From CAUZWH01 sp965224275 (GTDB lineage: Bacteria; Pseudomonadota; Alphaproteobacteria; SHVV01): a DNA stretch of 64,000 nucleotides. This document shows, one piece after another, positions 41,595 through 51,192 of this stretch. The notes under the pieces are model-generated. The model was not told the DNA's origin and ran no database searches. It saw only the letters and a list, made by a program, of their open reading frames with translations. The stretch is taken from assembly GCA_965224275.1 (NCBI GenBank), contig CBDCYR010000011.1, positions 310,001 to 374,000 of the forward strand, in the 5' to 3' direction. How positions within the stretch are numbered: the first letter of the stretch is position 1; every line of letters starts with the position of its first letter. A program made the translations under genes and the position numbers.

Positions 41595-44006
41595 GTGAAA
41601 TTTCTTGCATATTTTTTTCTTATCTTCGTATTGCTTGCGGGAATTGCTGCGGGTGGCGTGACATATGGATTGTATCATTATGGTCGCGGGTTGCCCGACT
41701 ACCAGCAATTGGCCGACTACGAACCTCCAACGGTAACCCGAGTCCACGCTGGTGATGGCCGATTGCTCGCAGAGTACGCCATCGAAAAACGTGTTTTCGT
41801 TCCGATCGACGCGATCCCGAAACGGGTCATTGAGGCGTTTTTAGCGGCCGAAGATAAGACATTTTTTAACCATGCCGGGATCGATTTTCGCGGCATACTC
41901 CGGGCCGCGATCACGAACATTAAGAGCCTTCGCGGCAACCGCCGACCCGTAGGCGGCTCGACGATCACCCAGCAAGTGGCGAAAAATTTTCTGCTATCGA
42001 GTGAGGTCTCGATTGAGCGCAAGGCAAAGGAAGCAATCCTTGCTTTTCGCATCGAACGGGCGCTCAGCAAGGAGCGAATTCTCGAACTCTACCTCAACGA
42101 AATATATCTCGGGTTTGGCTCCTACGGAATCGCCGCCGCCGCACTCAATTATTTCAACCGCTCCCTGGACGAGCTGACCCTGGCCGAGACCGCGTTTTTG
42201 GCGGCACTCCCGAAGGCGCCCAACAACTATCACCCACTGCGCCGCCCCCAGGCTGCTAAATCTCGGCGCGACTGGGTAGTTTCGCGCATGCATGAAGAAC
42301 GATTCATCACCGATATCGAAGCCGCAAACGCCAGCGCCAAATCCATCGTGGTCCGCCGCCGAGATGAGACTGAGACTGTTCGCGCCGATTACTTCACCGA
42401 GGAAGTTCGACGTGAAATTGCGGCACGCTACGGCGAAAAAGCCCTCTACGAAGGCGGGCTATCAGTTCGGACGACGATTGACCCAGTGCTGCAGGAGATC
42501 GGCGAACGCGTGTTGCGACAGGGATTGATCACATACGATCGCCGCCATGGCTGGCGTGGTCCGCTTGCGCGTGTGAAGCCGGATCGTTATTGGCCGCGCC
42601 GGCTATCGGAGATTGAGCCACCGCCAGCGATTGGCCGGTGGAAAATGGCTGTTGTTCTGGCGCTCGACGATCTGGTTGCGACCATCGGGCTCGACAGCGG
42701 CGAAACCGGGTTTGTTCCGCTCGCCGAGCTGAAGTGGGCACGTCCCTGGCGTGAGCATCAACGCGTTGGCCCGAAGGTTAGACGGCCGAGCGACGTTCTC
42801 GTACCTGGCGACGTCATCGCAGTCGAGGCTCTCGCCGACGCACCGCAAGGAGCGTTCGCTCTAAGACAGATTCCGGAGATAAATGGCGGGCTCGTTGCGC
42901 TCGACCCCCATACCGGTCGTATCCTGGCGATGGTAGGCGGCTACGATTATGAAGCTAGCCAGTTCAATCGTGTCACGCAGGCAATGCGTCAGCCGGGCTC
43001 GGCGTTCAAACCCGTGGTGTACACCGCCGCGTTGGAAAACGGCTTTACGCCCTCTAGCCTTATCCTCGATGGTCCAATCGTGATCGATCAAGGTCCCGGA
43101 CTTGGGAAATGGAAGCCAGCGAATTATACGAGGAAGTTCTATGGTCCGAGCACTCTAAGGTTGGGTATCGAGAAATCACGCAACCTCATGACGGTCCGCC
43201 TCGCACGCTTTATCGGTATTGATAAGGTCGCCGAATACGCACAGCGTTTAGGTGTGGTTGACGATATGCCGCGTATGCTCTCGATGGCACTTGGCGCGGC
43301 TGAAACCACATTGCTCAAGATGACCACGGCCTATGCCGTCCTGGTCAACGGTGGCAAGAAAATCGAGCCGACCATGATCGATCGTATTCAGGACCGCCGC
43401 GGCCGCACGTCCTTCCGCCACGACAAAAGGAAGTGTCCCGGTTGCACCGTGGCAAACTGGCGCGGTCAGCGCGAACCCAAAATTCCGGACATGCGACCGC
43501 AAACGATAAGTCCGCCGACCGCGTACCAAGTCGTTTCGATGCTGCAGGGTGTTGTAAGGCGAGGGACCGGAGTTCGCGTTGGGCGAGCGATTAAGAAATC
43601 TCTCGGAGGTAAAACTGGAACCTCGAACGATAGCTTCGACACCTGGTTCATAGGTTTTGCACCGGACCTGGCGGCTGGGGTTTATTTTGGATTTGACCAG
43701 CCTAAGACCCTCGGGCGGAGAGAGACCGGATCGAGTGTAGCCGCACCTGTGTTTCGCGATTTCATGGCCGAGGCCCTGGCGGACAAACCCGACATTCCAT
43801 TCCGTATTCCGGCGGGCGTGCGCTTGGTCCGCATCAATGCGGCATCCGGCTTGCCCGCTCAACCGGGTGACAAGCCGATTATCCTCGAGGCGTTTAGACC
43901 CGGGACCGAACCCAACGCCCGTCAGCGTGAAGTGCTTGACGGAATCGAAGGTTATGTTGCGTCAGACGGTGCACGACTTGGCGGTGGCACGGGCGGCCTG
44001 TATTGA
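41595..44006 (+). CDS. mrcA: Penicillin-binding protein 1A (glycosyltransferase/transpeptidase)
   Basis: 803 residues, GTG start. One N-terminal membrane helix (about 3-24), GT51 domain with the catalytic Glu in AAEDKTFFNHAGID (about 87) and RRPVGGSTITQQVAKN, an OB-like insert, then the transpeptidase domain with MRQPGSAFKPVVY (SxxK Ser about 470), SRN (KSRN in IEKSRNLMTV) and KTG in LGGKTGTSND (about 672). Polymerises and cross-links peptidoglycan. The 144-bp gap after the amidase suggests its own promoter. Confidence 0.96.
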   Translation: MKFLAYFFLIFVLLAGIAAGGVTYGLYHYGRGLPDYQQLADYEPPTVTRVHAGDGRLLAEYAIEKRVFVPIDAIPKRVIEAFLAAEDKTFFNHAGIDFRGILRAAITNIKSLRGNRRPVGGSTITQQVAKNFLLSSEVSIERKAKEAILAFRIERALSKERILELYLNEIYLGFGSYGIAAAALNYFNRSLDELTLAETAFLAALPKAPNNYHPLRRPQAAKSRRDWVVSRMHEERFITDIEAANASAKSIVVRRRDETETVRADYFTEEVRREIAARYGEKALYEGGLSVRTTIDPVLQEIGERVLRQGLITYDRRHGWRGPLARVKPDRYWPRRLSEIEPPPAIGRWKMAVVLALDDLVATIGLDSGETGFVPLAELKWARPWREHQRVGPKVRRPSDVLVPGDVIAVEALADAPQGAFALRQIPEINGGLVALDPHTGRILAMVGGYDYEASQFNRVTQAMRQPGSAFKPVVYTAALENGFTPSSLILDGPIVIDQGPGLGKWKPANYTRKFYGPSTLRLGIEKSRNLMTVRLARFIGIDKVAEYAQRLGVVDDMPRMLSMALGAAETTLLKMTTAYAVLVNGGKKIEPTMIDRIQDRRGRTSFRHDKRKCPGCTVANWRGQREPKIPDMRPQTISPPTAYQVVSMLQGVVRRGTGVRVGRAIKKSLGGKTGTSNDSFDTWFIGFAPDLAAGVYFGFDQPKTLGRRETGSSVAAPVFRDFMAEALADKPDIPFRIPAGVRLVRINAASGLPAQPGDKPIILEAFRPGTEPNARQREVLDGIEGYVASDGARLGGGTGGLY

Positions 44007-44046
44007 TAGATCGGCCAGACAACAATTCATCGACCGACAGAGAATC

Positions 44047-45178
44047 ATGCGGGCAGAAATTCAAGCACTGACAGAAGAAGTCCAGCAGTCATTGGGCCTC
44101 ATACGGAGGCATCTTTGACTGGGACACGGCTCAGCAACGGCTCGAAGAATTAAACGTTCGCGTCGAAGATCCCTCGTTGTGGGATGACCCGCAGGCGGCG
44201 CAGCAGGTCATGCGAGAGCGGACCCGGCTCGACACCATCCTTACGAGTCATCAAGCGTTGGAAGAGGAACTGACGTTTAACCTCGATTTGGCAGAAATCG
44301 CAGAGGCTGAATCCGACGATGCGGTGCTCGTCGAGGCAGAAACGGCGTTGACGGATCTGCGCAAGCGGGTGCTCAAAGTTCAACTGGAAACGTTGCTGTC
44401 GGGCGAAGCAGATGGCAATAGCAGTTACTTGGAAGTTCATGCGGGTGCGGGCGGTACGGAGTCACAGGACTGGGCGGAGATGCTCCTGCGCATGTACACC
44501 CGATGGGCTGAAGCACATAACTATCAGGTGGAGTGGATCGAGGAGAGCCCCGGCGAGGAAGCCGGCATTAAGTCGGCCACCATCCGCATCGTGGGCGGCA
44601 ACGCTTACGGGTGGCTAAAGAGCGAAAGCGGCGTTCACCGTCTTGTGCGGATCTCTCCGTTCGATGCCAACGCCCGGCGACACACCAGTTTCGCCAGCGT
44701 CGGTGCGTATCCCGTGGTCGATGACTCAATCGACGTTGACATCCAGGAGAAAGATCTGCGAATCGATACCTATCGGGCATCGGGTGCCGGAGGGCAGCAC
44801 GTGAACAGAACCGACAGTGCCGTTCGGATCACCCATTTGCCGACCAATATCGTCGTTCAGTGCCAATCTGATCGCTCACAGCACAAAAATCGATCTGCTG
44901 CGATGTCGATGCTTAAAGCCAGGCTCTATGAAGTCGAGTTGCAGAGGCGAGACCAAGAACGTCAAGCGCTCCACGAGAGCAAAAGCGATATCGGCTGGGG
45001 CCACCAGATCCGATCCTATGTTTTACATCCCTACCAACTCGTCAAGGACGTTCGGACCGGCATGGAAACCGGCAACACGTCCGCTGTATTGGATGGAGAC
45101 CTCGACGAATTTATGGAGGCAGCCCTCGCCGTACGCACGGAGGGTGAAGGGCTCGACCTCAATTCCGGCGCTAAGTAA
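44047..45178 (+). CDS. prfB: Peptide chain release factor 2, programmed +1 frameshift
   Basis: Frame 0 runs from ATG 44047 for 23 codons (MRAEIQALTEEVQQSLGLIR) to CTT (44113-44115) then an in-frame TGA (44116-44118). Shifting +1 gives GAC at 44117 and an uninterrupted frame to 45178, total about 376 residues. RF2 recognises UGA/UAA; hallmarks are RLVRISPFDAN (SPF tripeptide) and SGAGGQHVNRTDS (GGQ). Because the frameshift depends on slow decoding of UGA by RF2, the gene is autoregulated. Convergent with the bactofilin gene. Confidence 0.97.
44105..44119 (+). promoter_or_regulatory. RF2 frameshift site (GGAGG-CAT-CTT-TGA-C)
   Basis: Internal Shine-Dalgarno-like GGAGG (44105-44109), three-base spacer, slippery CTT, TGA stop and following C: the same layout as the E. 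coli prfB recoding site, with CAT in place of TAT. Confidence 0.95.
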
Positions 45179-45210
45179 TGGTTGGGCCTATCGACCGAGA
45201 CAACTAGCGC

Positions 45211-45687
45211 TTATCTACGGACCGCCGACTGAGAGGCCATTTTTGGGGCCTCACTTTCGATAATCGTCGGCTTTCCGGGCTCGGTAACGAGATTGATCTT
45301 TTTGTCACCACCCTTTTTCTCGTGGTCGAGCCGTTTGATGTGGCCTTCGAGATGGGCTCCCGATTCGATTGACAAGATCTCGTGCCAGATATCGCCGACA
45401 ACTTTCGCGGACTTCGCTAGTTGAACGCGTTTCGCGCGAATCTTACCCTCAACCGTGCCATGAACAATAACATCGTCGGCCGAGATCTCTCCCGTCACTT
45501 TCGCGCGTTCGCCGATTGCCAGTGACTTGCCGCTGACATCACCCTCGATAGTTCCGTCAACTTGCACTTCGCCCTGACTTTGAAGATTTCCTACTACGTG
45601 CAAATTCGCGCTGATTAGCGACGGCGCAGCCCGCGCCTCTCGCGTGGCGTTGGCAGCGGCACTTGCCTTGTCAGTCTTTGAAAACAT
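45211..45687 (-). CDS. Bactofilin (polymer-forming cytoskeletal protein)
   Basis: 158 residues. Short N-terminal tail, then the bactofilin beta-helix repeats (SANLHVVGNLQSQGEVQVDG, TIEGDVSGKSLAIGERAKVTG, VHGTVEGKIRAKRVQLAKSA, HLEGHIKRL) and a charged Lys-rich C-tail. Bactofilins polymerise without nucleotide and act as scaffolds for cell-wall enzymes. The gene overlaps the upstream M23 peptidase gene by 17 bp, a partnership seen in several bacteria where the peptidase works with the bactofilin in shape control. Confidence 0.93.
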   Translation of the reverse strand: MFSKTDKASAAANATREARAAPSLISANLHVVGNLQSQGEVQVDGTIEGDVSGKSLAIGERAKVTGEISADDVIVHGTVEGKIRAKRVQLAKSAKVVGDIWHEILSIESGAHLEGHIKRLDHEKKGGDKKINLVTEPGKPTIIESEAPKMASQSAVRR

Positions 45688-47179
45688 GTCGCCCTGCTTT
45701 GATAAATAATTCTGGGTTAATCGGCTTGTCGTCGAAGTGTATCTCGTAGTGCACGTGAGGACCAGTACTTCTCCCGGTACTACCCACTTGGCCTATTTTC
45801 TGTCTGAACTCTACTCTCTGTCCTTTTTTGACGTGAATTCTTCGCAAATGACCGTATCGCGTAGCAATGCCCATGCCGTGGTCTATTTCCACCATCTTGC
45901 CATAAGGACCCCTGCGTCCGACATAGGTCACCGTTCCGGGCGCGGTCGCGAGCACCGGGGTCTTTTGATAGGCCGCGAAATCCAGGCCGCGGTGAAACGC
46001 CCAACGCTTTGTGAAAGGATCGCGCCGTTTGCCCCAGCCGCTTACGATCCGATGGTCCTTTGTTGGTGCCGTCAGCGGCAGCGCTTCAAGCACAACCTGC
46101 AAGCTAGACCACCGTCGTAGCAGATCTTCGAGTTCCACCACGCTGTTGCCGAACGCGTCATCCATTTCGGGGTAGTTATTTGATTGTTTGGCGACGGAAT
46201 CCGGCAGGCGCACGAGAGGTCCACCTAAGGCCGCGCGTGCGATCTTGGCCGATCTTTCGAGCAGGCGCGCCGGCGGCAGCCCAGTTGTCGCGACAAGGGA
46301 TTCTAATTCGCGGATTGTCGTACCGGTCCGGTTCTTGACGCGTTCGACGAGCGTACGCTGTGAGGATTTGACGATTGTTAACCGTGTCTCGAGTTCCGCG
46401 ACTTCCCTGCTTAGGTCGGCTTGACGCAGCAGCGCTGCTAAATGCTTCTCTGCCAAGCGATTGAGCTGGCTCTTCGCGGAACTTAGTTCGTCCTGAACCG
46501 AGTGCTTGTCCTGCACCACGCCGCGCAGTGTCGATTCTAATTCGTCCACGCGCTGAGCGAGGTGGGTTTGTTCGGTAAGAGCCTTGCGGTGTTTCTCGGT
46601 GAGGGTGCTAAGCCGGGTTTTGGTCGAACTCAGGAAACCTTCGACCAGAAAGCGGTCGCTCGTAACCCCGCGCAATGTCATTTCCAGCAAACCGACGCGT
46701 TCGGTCAGATCGCCCGAAAGATCGAGCGCTTGGTCTCGTTGCGCCATGACGCGATCAAGTTCGGACGACAGCGATCCGAGCTTTTTCTCCAAGCTGGCCC
46801 GATGCTGAAATATCTCGAGCAACTGATTGTGCTTTGCTTCGAGATCGCCGGTAACTTTCAGAAATCGCTGTTGCGCGTCCGCCCACTCGCCGGTTAGCGA
46901 ATCATACGCGGTTCCCATTGCCGCGATCTGTTTGTCCTTGGCGTTTATGACACGCCCGCTGAGGTACACCTGCGATGATGCATAGATGACCCACGCCATC
47001 GCGACGAACGCGACCGCCGAGATTGCTATCTGAGGCCAACGAGAAAGCGATAGGTAACGGACTCTCGCCTGGCTGCGATAGATGAGTTGCCGCTCCGGAA
47101 ACGCACGCTCGACCGCGGTGCGCAGCACATCCCGGAAACTAGCTTCGTTGGCTCCCTGATTATTGATGATCATCATCAA
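45671..47179 (-). CDS. M23-family peptidoglycan endopeptidase with coiled coil
   Basis: 502 residues: cytoplasmic N-terminus, one membrane helix (about 50-72), long coiled coil (about 85-300, heptads with repeated LTEKHRKAL and LAEKHLAAL motifs), and a C-terminal LytM domain with the zinc ligands in AFHRGLDFAAY (HxxxD) and TGPHVHYEIHF (HxH). Likely cleaves cross-links in the periplasm or regulates other hydrolases. Overlap with the bactofilin gene implies translational coupling and joint function. Confidence 0.9.
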   Translation of the reverse strand: MMMIINNQGANEASFRDVLRTAVERAFPERQLIYRSQARVRYLSLSRWPQIAISAVAFVAMAWVIYASSQVYLSGRVINAKDKQIAAMGTAYDSLTGEWADAQQRFLKVTGDLEAKHNQLLEIFQHRASLEKKLGSLSSELDRVMAQRDQALDLSGDLTERVGLLEMTLRGVTSDRFLVEGFLSSTKTRLSTLTEKHRKALTEQTHLAQRVDELESTLRGVVQDKHSVQDELSSAKSQLNRLAEKHLAALLRQADLSREVAELETRLTIVKSSQRTLVERVKNRTGTTIRELESLVATTGLPPARLLERSAKIARAALGGPLVRLPDSVAKQSNNYPEMDDAFGNSVVELEDLLRRWSSLQVVLEALPLTAPTKDHRIVSGWGKRRDPFTKRWAFHRGLDFAAYQKTPVLATAPGTVTYVGRRGPYGKMVEIDHGMGIATRYGHLRRIHVKKGQRVEFRQKIGQVGSTGRSTGPHVHYEIHFDDKPINPELFIKAGRHVFKD

Positions 47180-47323
47180 TTGTTTGTTAGTCCCCCACTA
47201 GCGATGGAATAGACGTTTGTCGGCACCATTGCAATACAGGAAAATGGCAAAAGCCATTGAATACGCTAATTCTTTTCTGATTCCATTGATCGCCCAAGGG
47301 TTATCCCGAGGAGCGGCATTGGG

Positions 47324-48162
47324 TTATACGGAGGTGAGCGGGAGATAGTAGTTTCGCGGCAACCCCGCTGAATCGCGGGCAGGCTCATTGAACGGTGCCT
47401 TAAGCGCACCCATCCCATAGAGTCTCGCTTGTTCGTGGAAGGCCGCCTGAGGCACAATCTCTCGTCGATCACATATTCAAATTTGAACCAGCGATGGCCG
47501 ATCGCAACATGGCGGATTTCGTCCTCGTACGAATCGGCCAAGATGTTGGCGGTATCCATATCGCCGACCGATCGAAGGCGGCTGATCATGGCCGGCGCGA
47601 CATCCAGCCCACGGGCCTCAAGCACGAGGGGCACAACCGCTAGGCGGGCAAGCAGGTCATGTCGGGTTTTCTCCGCAGCTTCCCATAGTCCATCGTGAGC
47701 GGGCAGGTCACCGTAGCCAGATCCGAGTTCGGCAAGTCGATTCTGCAGGGAATTGAAATGGCGGGTTTCATCGGCGGCAACGTCAATCCAATCCGTATAG
47801 AACTGTTGTGGCAGGCCGTCGTTCACGAATCTGGAAACGATATCCCACGCCAAATCAATAGCGTTGAACTCGATGTGCGCGATCGCATGGATTAGGGCGA
47901 TGCGGTTGTTGTGGGAGCCGGCCCGGCCGCGACTCGGCATTTCACGAGGTGCGCGCAACACCGGCCGATCAGGCCGTATCGGTCGACTCGGCGGCATTTG
48001 GTTTCCAAGTTCGCAGATTTTACCGTCTCGCCACGCGTCGACCGCGGCGATAGAAGCTTCGGTTTTGGCCGCTGCGCTGGGTGACATTAGAACCCGGTTG
48101 GCAAACGTCGTCAGGGTCTTGCCGCCAGCTTCAATGGCTGGGTCTGGATCGCAAACTGTCAC
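47324..48162 (-). pseudogene. DUF455 ferritin-like protein gene with a frameshift
   Basis: The first about 230 codons read as DUF455: LIHAIAHIEFNAIDLAWDIV, DVAADETRHFNSLQNRL, GYGDLPAHDGLW, VPLVLEARGLDVAP, and YEDEIRHVAIGHRWFKFE (di-iron Glu/His helices). At about 47470-47475 the frame is lost; the annotated frame continues with unrelated residues. In the alternate frame the family C-terminus resumes (PQAAFHEQARLYGMG, APFNEPARDSAGLPRNYYLP) and stops at TAA 47324-47326. One missing base restores the gene. Start GTG overlaps the glnE stop (GTGA). A sequencing error is possible. Confidence 0.8.
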
Positions 48163-51116
48163 GTCGCTTGATCCGAGTGCCGGAAATTTCCGATGTACCG
48201 CTGATATTCGGTTTGAACCTGCGACTGGACAGCAACGAGGCGCTCTACAAGGGCGGCCGGGCTATCGGTTCCGCCAACGCGTGCAAGCGCGTTGCGCAAT
48301 GAATCGGAGGCCTGGTCGTCACGATACGGACCGGAAATGGTTAACCGAAGCATGCCTTGAATGTTGATCATGAGATGGGCAGCGCTTGTCATGTCGGCGG
48401 CAGTTTGATTATCAATCACACCATGCGACGCTAGTCGGCTGAAGACGTCGGCCGTATTACCTCCCAGTAGTTCGGGGTAGCGATCAGCGTTCGCCAATTG
48501 CAGATATTGGCAGATGAACTGGATATCGGTGAGGCCCCCGCGAACATACTTCACATCCCAAATATCGTCCGTGCCATGTTCTTTCTCAATCCGCTCGCGC
48601 ATCTCAGCGACGTCTTGAACCAGTGCTTCGCGATCGCGCGGGCGTAATAGCGCGCTCTTAATAACCTGAGCAGTGCGCTCGCGAAGGCCCGGCGGTGCGA
48701 CCACCACGCGGGCTCGAGTCAGGGACATGTGCTCCCAGGTCCACGCGGTCTCTTGTTGATATCGCTCAAACCCATCGAGATGAATTGCAACCGGGCCGGA
48801 GTTCCCCGTCGGTCGCAATCGCATGTCGACGTCGTAGAGCCGTCCTTCTCCCGTTAACGCGGTTAACGCGCTTATTAGTCGTTGACTTAAGCGCGTGTAG
48901 TATTGGCTCGCTGAAAGCGGTTTCGTACCGTCCGACTCGGACTGCGATGGATCAAAATCGTAAACGAATACGAGATCCAAATCAGATACTGGCGTCAACT
49001 CGCGCGCGCCGAATTTTCCGAGAGCGACGACCGCGAATTCGCCACCGTGAATTGTTCCATGCTGGTTGGCTAATTCGTCGCCGACATCACTCACCAGACG
49101 CGCAACTAAAACGTCTGCCAGATCGCACAGAGCGGGTCCGGCATCCACGGCACTGATCGTGTTTCGGAGGATTTGTACGCCAACCTGAAATTTGTGCTCA
49201 TTGGCCCATCGGCGCGTGATATCGAGGATATCCTGATAGTCGCGCGCGTTCGACAGCGCCCCTCGAAGATGCTGGGAGAGTTCGGCTTTTGGCGGCAGCG
49301 GGTCAAAAAACTCCGGCGACAATACGGCATCAAACAGTGTTGCATTGTGGCTTAGTGCATCGGCAAGGCGCGGCGCCGTTCCCATTATCTCCGCCACTAA
49401 ATCAAGCAGCGTCGGATTTGCATTGAACAGAGAGAACAGCTGAACACCGGCAGGAAGCCGCCCAAGAAACTCGTCGAATTTGACAAAAGCGGCGTCGGGG
49501 TCCGCGGTCTTGGACAACGCGTCGAGTAGACGCGGCATGAGTAGCGTAAGGAGTTCCCGCGATCGCACGGCACGTGTCGCAGCGAAGCGACCGTGGTGCC
49601 AGCTTCGGATGCGTTCGGATACCCGCTCCGGTTCCACAAAGCCAAGCCCCCTTAACGTTTCCAGCGTACCTGGATCGTCTGCGCCGCCGGTGAATACGAG
49701 GTTACCGGATCCGCCTAAAGGGTCCTCTCGTTCAAACAGTCGGGCGTAATGACCGACAACGCTGTCTAGATATCCTTTGAGCTCAGATCGAAACGCCTGG
49801 GACGATACGCTTCCCATGAAGATCGCTACGTTTGTCAGTTTGGTTTGATCCGTCGGCAAACTGTGAGTCTGCTCGTCGTTGATCATTTGTAATCGATGCT
49901 CAAGTCGACGCAGGTAGCGGTACGCCCGAGAAAGATCGGTGACGACATCGGAATCGATCCGTCCAGCTGTCGCTAGCGCAATCAGCCCTCCGAGGGTTTG
50001 TTTCGTTCTTAAAGACGAATCTCTCCCTCCAGCTATAAGTTGCTGTGTTTGAACAAAAAATTCTATTTCTCTAATTCCTCCACGGCCCACCTTTATATTT
50101 TGGCCCTCAATTGCGGTCTCAGCGTGTCCGCGATGCGCAGTTATTTGTCGTTTTATCGAATGGATATCTGCAATCGCGGCAAAGTCGAGGTGTTTGCGCC
50201 ATATGAATGGCGCAATTCTGTCGAGAAACTCGCGACCTGCGTCGCGGTCGCCGGCGATTGGGTCGGCCTTAATGAACGCGGCTCGCTCCCAGTTTTGTCC
50301 GACACTCTCATAATATCGTTCAGCAGCTGCCATCGACAGCGCCAGCGGTGTCGCGCCGGGGTCGGGGCGGAGCCTCAGGTCGGTGCGAAATACGTACCCA
50401 TCGGCGGTTCGCTCCTGAAGGATGCGGACCAAGCGGCGGGTAAGATCAACGAAAAGGGACTGGGGATTGTCGGCGCCGCGATAGTCGATACGCTCTTGGT
50501 CGTAGAGAACGACAAGGTCGACATCACTAGAATAATTCAGTTCACGGGCGCCAAGCTTGCCCATTCCGAGAATGGTGTAACCGCTGGTTTCCGCCGGACG
50601 GCCGAAATCTTCTCCGCCGAGGCGTTCGTTGGCGATCGCCCAGCCAATTAGGTGATTAGCGGTGCGGTGGATGGCAGTTTTCGCAAATTCGCTGAGTGCC
50701 CCGGTTACGCGCTCCAGCGGCCAGATTCCGGTGATGTCGGCGAGAGCGATTAACAGCGCAGCCGCATTGCGCTGCTGTCGCAGTTCCGACATAACCGCGT
50801 CGTCGGTCAGCACCTCGGAATAGCTAATCGAGGTTGTGATATTTTCGAAATGAGCGTCGGGCCCGTGGCGCGCGATCTTGACGAACGATGCCAGATTGCG
50901 GAGCAGAATTTGGCTTAAGAACGGACTATTGCCGAAGATGGCCGCCAGAATTGCCTGGCCCTCTGATCTTGCTGCAAATGTACGACACTGATCGGCGAGT
51001 TCCTCGTCTGCATCATCGACCGCGTCGCGCCACTTTGCGAAGCCAAGATCGGCTAGAGCAGTATCCGCCGGCGTCGGCACCGTGCTGGCCGCGCCCAAGA
51101 GTTGAAATTGTTCCAT
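48159..51116 (-). CDS. glnE: Bifunctional glutamine synthetase adenylyltransferase/adenylyl-removing enzyme
   Basis: 985 residues. It adds and removes AMP on glutamine synthetase in response to PII and PII-UMP. Two nucleotidyltransferase domains are visible: N-terminal GMGKLGARELNYSSDVDLVV (about 200) for deadenylylation, and C-terminal ALGKFGARELTPVSDLDLVF (about 690) for adenylylation, each followed by a PII-uridylyltransferase-like helical domain. Length and order are normal. It is divergent from the AsmA-like giant gene and translationally coupled to the DUF455 gene. Confidence 0.96.
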   Translation of the reverse strand: MEQFQLLGAASTVPTPADTALADLGFAKWRDAVDDADEELADQCRTFAARSEGQAILAAIFGNSPFLSQILLRNLASFVKIARHGPDAHFENITTSISYSEVLTDDAVMSELRQQRNAAALLIALADITGIWPLERVTGALSEFAKTAIHRTANHLIGWAIANERLGGEDFGRPAETSGYTILGMGKLGARELNYSSDVDLVVLYDQERIDYRGADNPQSLFVDLTRRLVRILQERTADGYVFRTDLRLRPDPGATPLALSMAAAERYYESVGQNWERAAFIKADPIAGDRDAGREFLDRIAPFIWRKHLDFAAIADIHSIKRQITAHRGHAETAIEGQNIKVGRGGIREIEFFVQTQQLIAGGRDSSLRTKQTLGGLIALATAGRIDSDVVTDLSRAYRYLRRLEHRLQMINDEQTHSLPTDQTKLTNVAIFMGSVSSQAFRSELKGYLDSVVGHYARLFEREDPLGGSGNLVFTGGADDPGTLETLRGLGFVEPERVSERIRSWHHGRFAATRAVRSRELLTLLMPRLLDALSKTADPDAAFVKFDEFLGRLPAGVQLFSLFNANPTLLDLVAEIMGTAPRLADALSHNATLFDAVLSPEFFDPLPPKAELSQHLRGALSNARDYQDILDITRRWANEHKFQVGVQILRNTISAVDAGPALCDLADVLVARLVSDVGDELANQHGTIHGGEFAVVALGKFGARELTPVSDLDLVFVYDFDPSQSESDGTKPLSASQYYTRLSQRLISALTALTGEGRLYDVDMRLRPTGNSGPVAIHLDGFERYQQETAWTWEHMSLTRARVVVAPPGLRERTAQVIKSALLRPRDREALVQDVAEMRERIEKEHGTDDIWDVKYVRGGLTDIQFICQYLQLANADRYPELLGGNTADVFSRLASHGVIDNQTAADMTSAAHLMINIQGMLRLTISGPYRDDQASDSLRNALARVGGTDSPAALVERLVAVQSQVQTEYQRYIGNFRHSDQAT

Positions 51117-51192
51117 TCCGTCGGGTTACCGATTGCTGCACACTGGGTCAATGCGAGCGTAATTCGCTGGGTAATAGTTTCGCACTTCATTC

